Positions 35,446 through 37,696 of a stretch of 37,696 bases of DNA are shown one piece after another. Made by a program: the position numbers and the translations under genes. Within the stretch, counting starts at the first letter, position 1. Each line of letters opens with the position of its first letter. The notes under the pieces are model-generated. The model was not told the DNA's origin, did not search any database, and was given only the letters and a program-made list of their open reading frames with translations. The DNA comes from Apostichopus parvimensis (Eukaryota; Echinodermata; Holothuroidea; Aspidochirotida; Stichopodidae). The DNA is taken from NCBI GenBank assembly GCA_000934455.1, contig KN887744.1:33505-71200 (forward strand). Direction: 5' to 3'.

Positions 35446-36171
35446 CTGAAAATGTGAAAAAAATGGAAAAGGTTAACAAAACCAAGTATGATCACAAAAT
35501 ACATAAATAAATAAATAGGCTCATGTCATCCTTAATATGTTAATGAGCTGAAATTAAATTAGGCACATGGATAAGGAAACGTATTGGGAAAAGAATTTTC
35601 CTTCCACATTCTACTCAGTGCATGTAGTCCCAGTTGGATCATTCAGAGAGAGATAATCCAATAAGCAAACTGTACATTTCAAGGTATTGTTCCTCCCGCT
35701 CAGGAATCCCCATTGCTCCGTTCCACGGTTAGTTCTCCGGTCAGACGACCACTCACAAAGGACATGCAAGAGTGTTATATGTGAATCCTCGAGATACCCA
35801 CACACCCATGATGCAAAACTATCATTGATGAAATTATCATAATTAATCCAATCCACTGTTCAGTATTTTGTAATGGTAGAATATTGGTTCAATTGATCAT
35901 ATATCTGTTTTTTTTTTATCAGATAAAACCAAATGTTGGAGACATTTTCAAGTAACTTTTTATCATCATCACTTTTTGACTGGTATAGTTTGTTATGATG
36001 TCATAACCAGTTGTGAATATGCATATGTTGATGAATACAAAAGAATATCTAAAAAACTACAGAAAATGACACTGAATTCATTCTCCCTATATGACCATGA
36101 AAATAGTGTGTCCAGGGTAGCCCAGATAACCAACAGTTGTGTGTGGATGTATCGGTAATAAGCAACTCTGA

Positions 36172-36177
36172 TTTATT
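36172..36177 (-). promoter_or_regulatory. Candidate poly(A) signal for terminal exon B (AATAAA)
   Basis: TTTATT on the plus strand reads AATAAA in the direction of the exon at 36374-36511, about 200 nt past its stop. If used, transcripts ending in exon B would terminate before reaching exon A, as expected for alternative last exons. Confidence 0.45.
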
Positions 36178-36373
36178 ACTCAAAAGTGACCTTCAGATGA
36201 CCAGCATTTACATGCAAATGTTCATAAACGTTTCTACAACTTACTGTACAAGAAGTGATATTACAAATGAATAAATGAATAACTACCATAGATGGTTCAT
36301 GCACTTACATATGTATGATACCCATCACCAAACCTTGGGGGCGGGGGGCAGATCCCCACCCTAGGGCGGAACC

Positions 36374-36511
36374 TCACGTTGGTAGATTATCGTCTTCGTC
36401 TCGGCAGTGACAGAGGTTGCATTTACAGCAGAGGATACAAGGTGCAATGAGTAGAAGGAATGGTGAAGCTAGGAGTAGTAATATGCCAAAACCAGCAAAT
36501 ATACCAATCAC
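36374..36511 (-). CDS. Terminal exon B: transmembrane helix plus Cys-rich tail (5' part outside window)
   Basis: A CAG acceptor is followed by GTG ATT and 45 codons to a TGA. The first 24 residues form a hydrophobic helix with LLLLASPFLLLIAPCILCC. Next comes a Cys/His-rich segment, CKCNLCHC, and an acidic end, RDEDDNLPT. It shares LASP.LLL..PCI.C with exon A, 929 bp away, and has more cysteines in the tail. It could be an alternative last exon of the same gene or the end of a tandem duplicate. No upstream exon was recognised between 36512 and the window edge. Confidence 0.65.
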   Translation of the reverse strand: MIGIFAGFGILLLLASPFLLLIAPCILCCKCNLCHCRDEDDNLPT

Positions 36512-37696
36512 CTGGTGTTTAATAAACAAAAAAAAACAAGATCAACAAATATGACCAGGTTGGTCACCATTGGTACTGACAGGCTAACAAGTGAAGGACA
36601 GTGGAACAATACCAGGAATAATCCCTACCCTCCCCTTCCATCCCAACCCACCCCCCTCCCCTCTCCTTGGGATGAGAACCACATACCCTTTATCACCATG
36701 ACTAGCAGCGAACAATGGGATTGTCTCGATCCACTTCTCTATGCCTTCCCCAGCAAAGTCAAATAGAAACAAAAAAACCTAAACCAGGGTGTTGACACTG
36801 TCCAGCATCATTCCAAAGTTATTGAACATGTCAAGGTGTCCAAAAGAGTCATGATGTTATAGTATATATCTTCATATGACCTTTGACCTTCACCAAAAAC
36901 AATATCGTTCTTGTTTTGTGCCATTTATGAAGTATCAGCTCAACATTGAGATATCTCTAGTGCAATTTCAAACTTTTGACCTATGACCTCCACCAAGTAT
37001 ATGAGGTACATGCATGTAATAAAAGTTGAAGGAAAAAGAAAGCAACCTTTTGATTTCTATGCTTAGCTCAATGGCTAATTTGACATTCACTGAAAAACGA
37101 AAATGATTCCTCTGTAACAAATCACTAGACAACTGTATATACGAGTACTCAAGAAGGGTAAGGTTAGAAAATCATAAAATGTTGCAAAACAGAAAGCTTT
37201 CATCTGTGTAGCAATTTTACTGAAATGAGATATTAGACAAAATTATTATAAGGTTGCATATAGCCATTGTACAGGATAAACAGGGAGTGTCAACAATAGG
37301 TACAACAAACTAATAACCTTTTAAAGCAAGGATACATTAGTTACCTGACACAGAAAAAGGAAATTTTGTACATTTCCTGTTTTAATAACTGTAATGCTAA
37401 AAATATATATCTGCAATGAACACAGTGACTAAGTATGGGGAAGTTTTCACATCCTTCAAAGGAAATTGAACACCGACAGTAGAATCGGAATTATAGATAT
37501 ATCAACATGAAACTGTCTTTCGTGTTCTCACACGATTTGAGTATCAGGAAGCTAAGACTGACCAAGATATTATTCATCAAGTTTTGAGAAAACAAAGTTT
37601 GACAAATAAACACAGGGAAAGCTGTCAAAATAAGTACTTGACTTAATGAACTTTCCAGTCCTTCTAATATTAGATACAAACTGTGGTTCCGACATG
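36512..37696. other. Stretch right of exon B, no exon recognised
   Basis: This is probably the intron upstream of the transmembrane-tail exons on the minus strand. It contains the TGACCT-rich repeat at 36860-37010 and a C-rich low-complexity segment at about 36620-36665. Open frames here show no known motif. Confidence 0.5.
36860..37010. repeat. TGACCT-rich repeat, likely dispersed element
   Basis: Two blocks exactly 100 bp apart each contain a direct repeat of TGACCT spaced by one base, followed by (T/C)CACCAA: 36877-36889 and 36977-36989. Between them is an AACAATATCGTTCTTG stretch and a GAGATATCTC palindrome. Sequences of this type, with TGACCTTTGACCT and an AAACAAT..GTTCTTG block, are in my recollection abundant in marine invertebrate genomes, so I read it as a copy of a dispersed element. 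Confidence 0.5.

Noticed and set aside
36584-36772. Minus-strand frame as an upstream exon for the tail exons
   Set aside because: It has no conserved motif or convincing splice sites and covers a C-rich low-complexity segment.

Overview
The window is invertebrate metazoan nuclear DNA. Genes are split into many exons with GT-AG introns, the intergenic and intronic DNA is AT-rich, and there are many mononucleotide, minisatellite and transposon-like repeats. The protein content fits a deuterostome, and an echinoderm is plausible. That placement is an inference from the close match of two proteins to vertebrate orthologues; no lineage marker is visible. No CRISPR array, bacterial operon or virus is present.

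Layout. 1-9.0 kb: no protein-coding exon I can support, only repeats, poly(C)/poly(G) tracts, fold-backs and a small CpG-rich patch near 660-850. 9.13-17.38 kb (minus): seven exons of STPG1 (sperm-tail PG-rich repeat protein 1, also called MAPO2), including the short terminal exon. Its first coding exon is not identified. 17.4-18.1 kb: a short head-to-head interval. 18.11-22.91 kb (plus): a complete four-exon UDP-glucuronosyltransferase (UGT) of 528 residues. One donor in it is either non-canonical (GC) or replaced by a GT 12 nt downstream, and intron 3 holds a transposon with an 8-bp target-site duplication and a 772-N assembly gap. 22.94-23.05 kb: a decayed tandem copy of the UGT membrane-anchor coding sequence. 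23.1-27.2 kb: intergenic, with a tRNA-derived SINE-like element and an element with long inverted repeats. 27.43-32.27 kb (plus): complete nine-exon RRM2 (ribonucleotide reductase small subunit, 392 residues) with all iron ligands, the radical tyrosine, a KEN box and the R1-binding tail. 33.1-34.8 kb: nothing coding seen. 35.3-36.5 kb (minus): two paralogous terminal exons, each encoding a transmembrane helix and a Cys-rich or acidic tail. They look like alternative last exons, or the 3' ends of tandem genes, whose 5' part lies beyond the right edge.

The genes do not form one pathway: RRM2 makes dNTPs, the UGT is an ER conjugation enzyme, and STPG1 belongs to a ciliary/sperm-tail and apoptosis-linked family. 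The most interesting points are the duplicated transmembrane-tail exons, the competing UGT splice donors, the three tiny phase-0 RRM2 exons that follow the KEN box, and an E2F/ETS/CRE-like cluster inside RRM2 intron 2. I found no convincing new multi-gene system.
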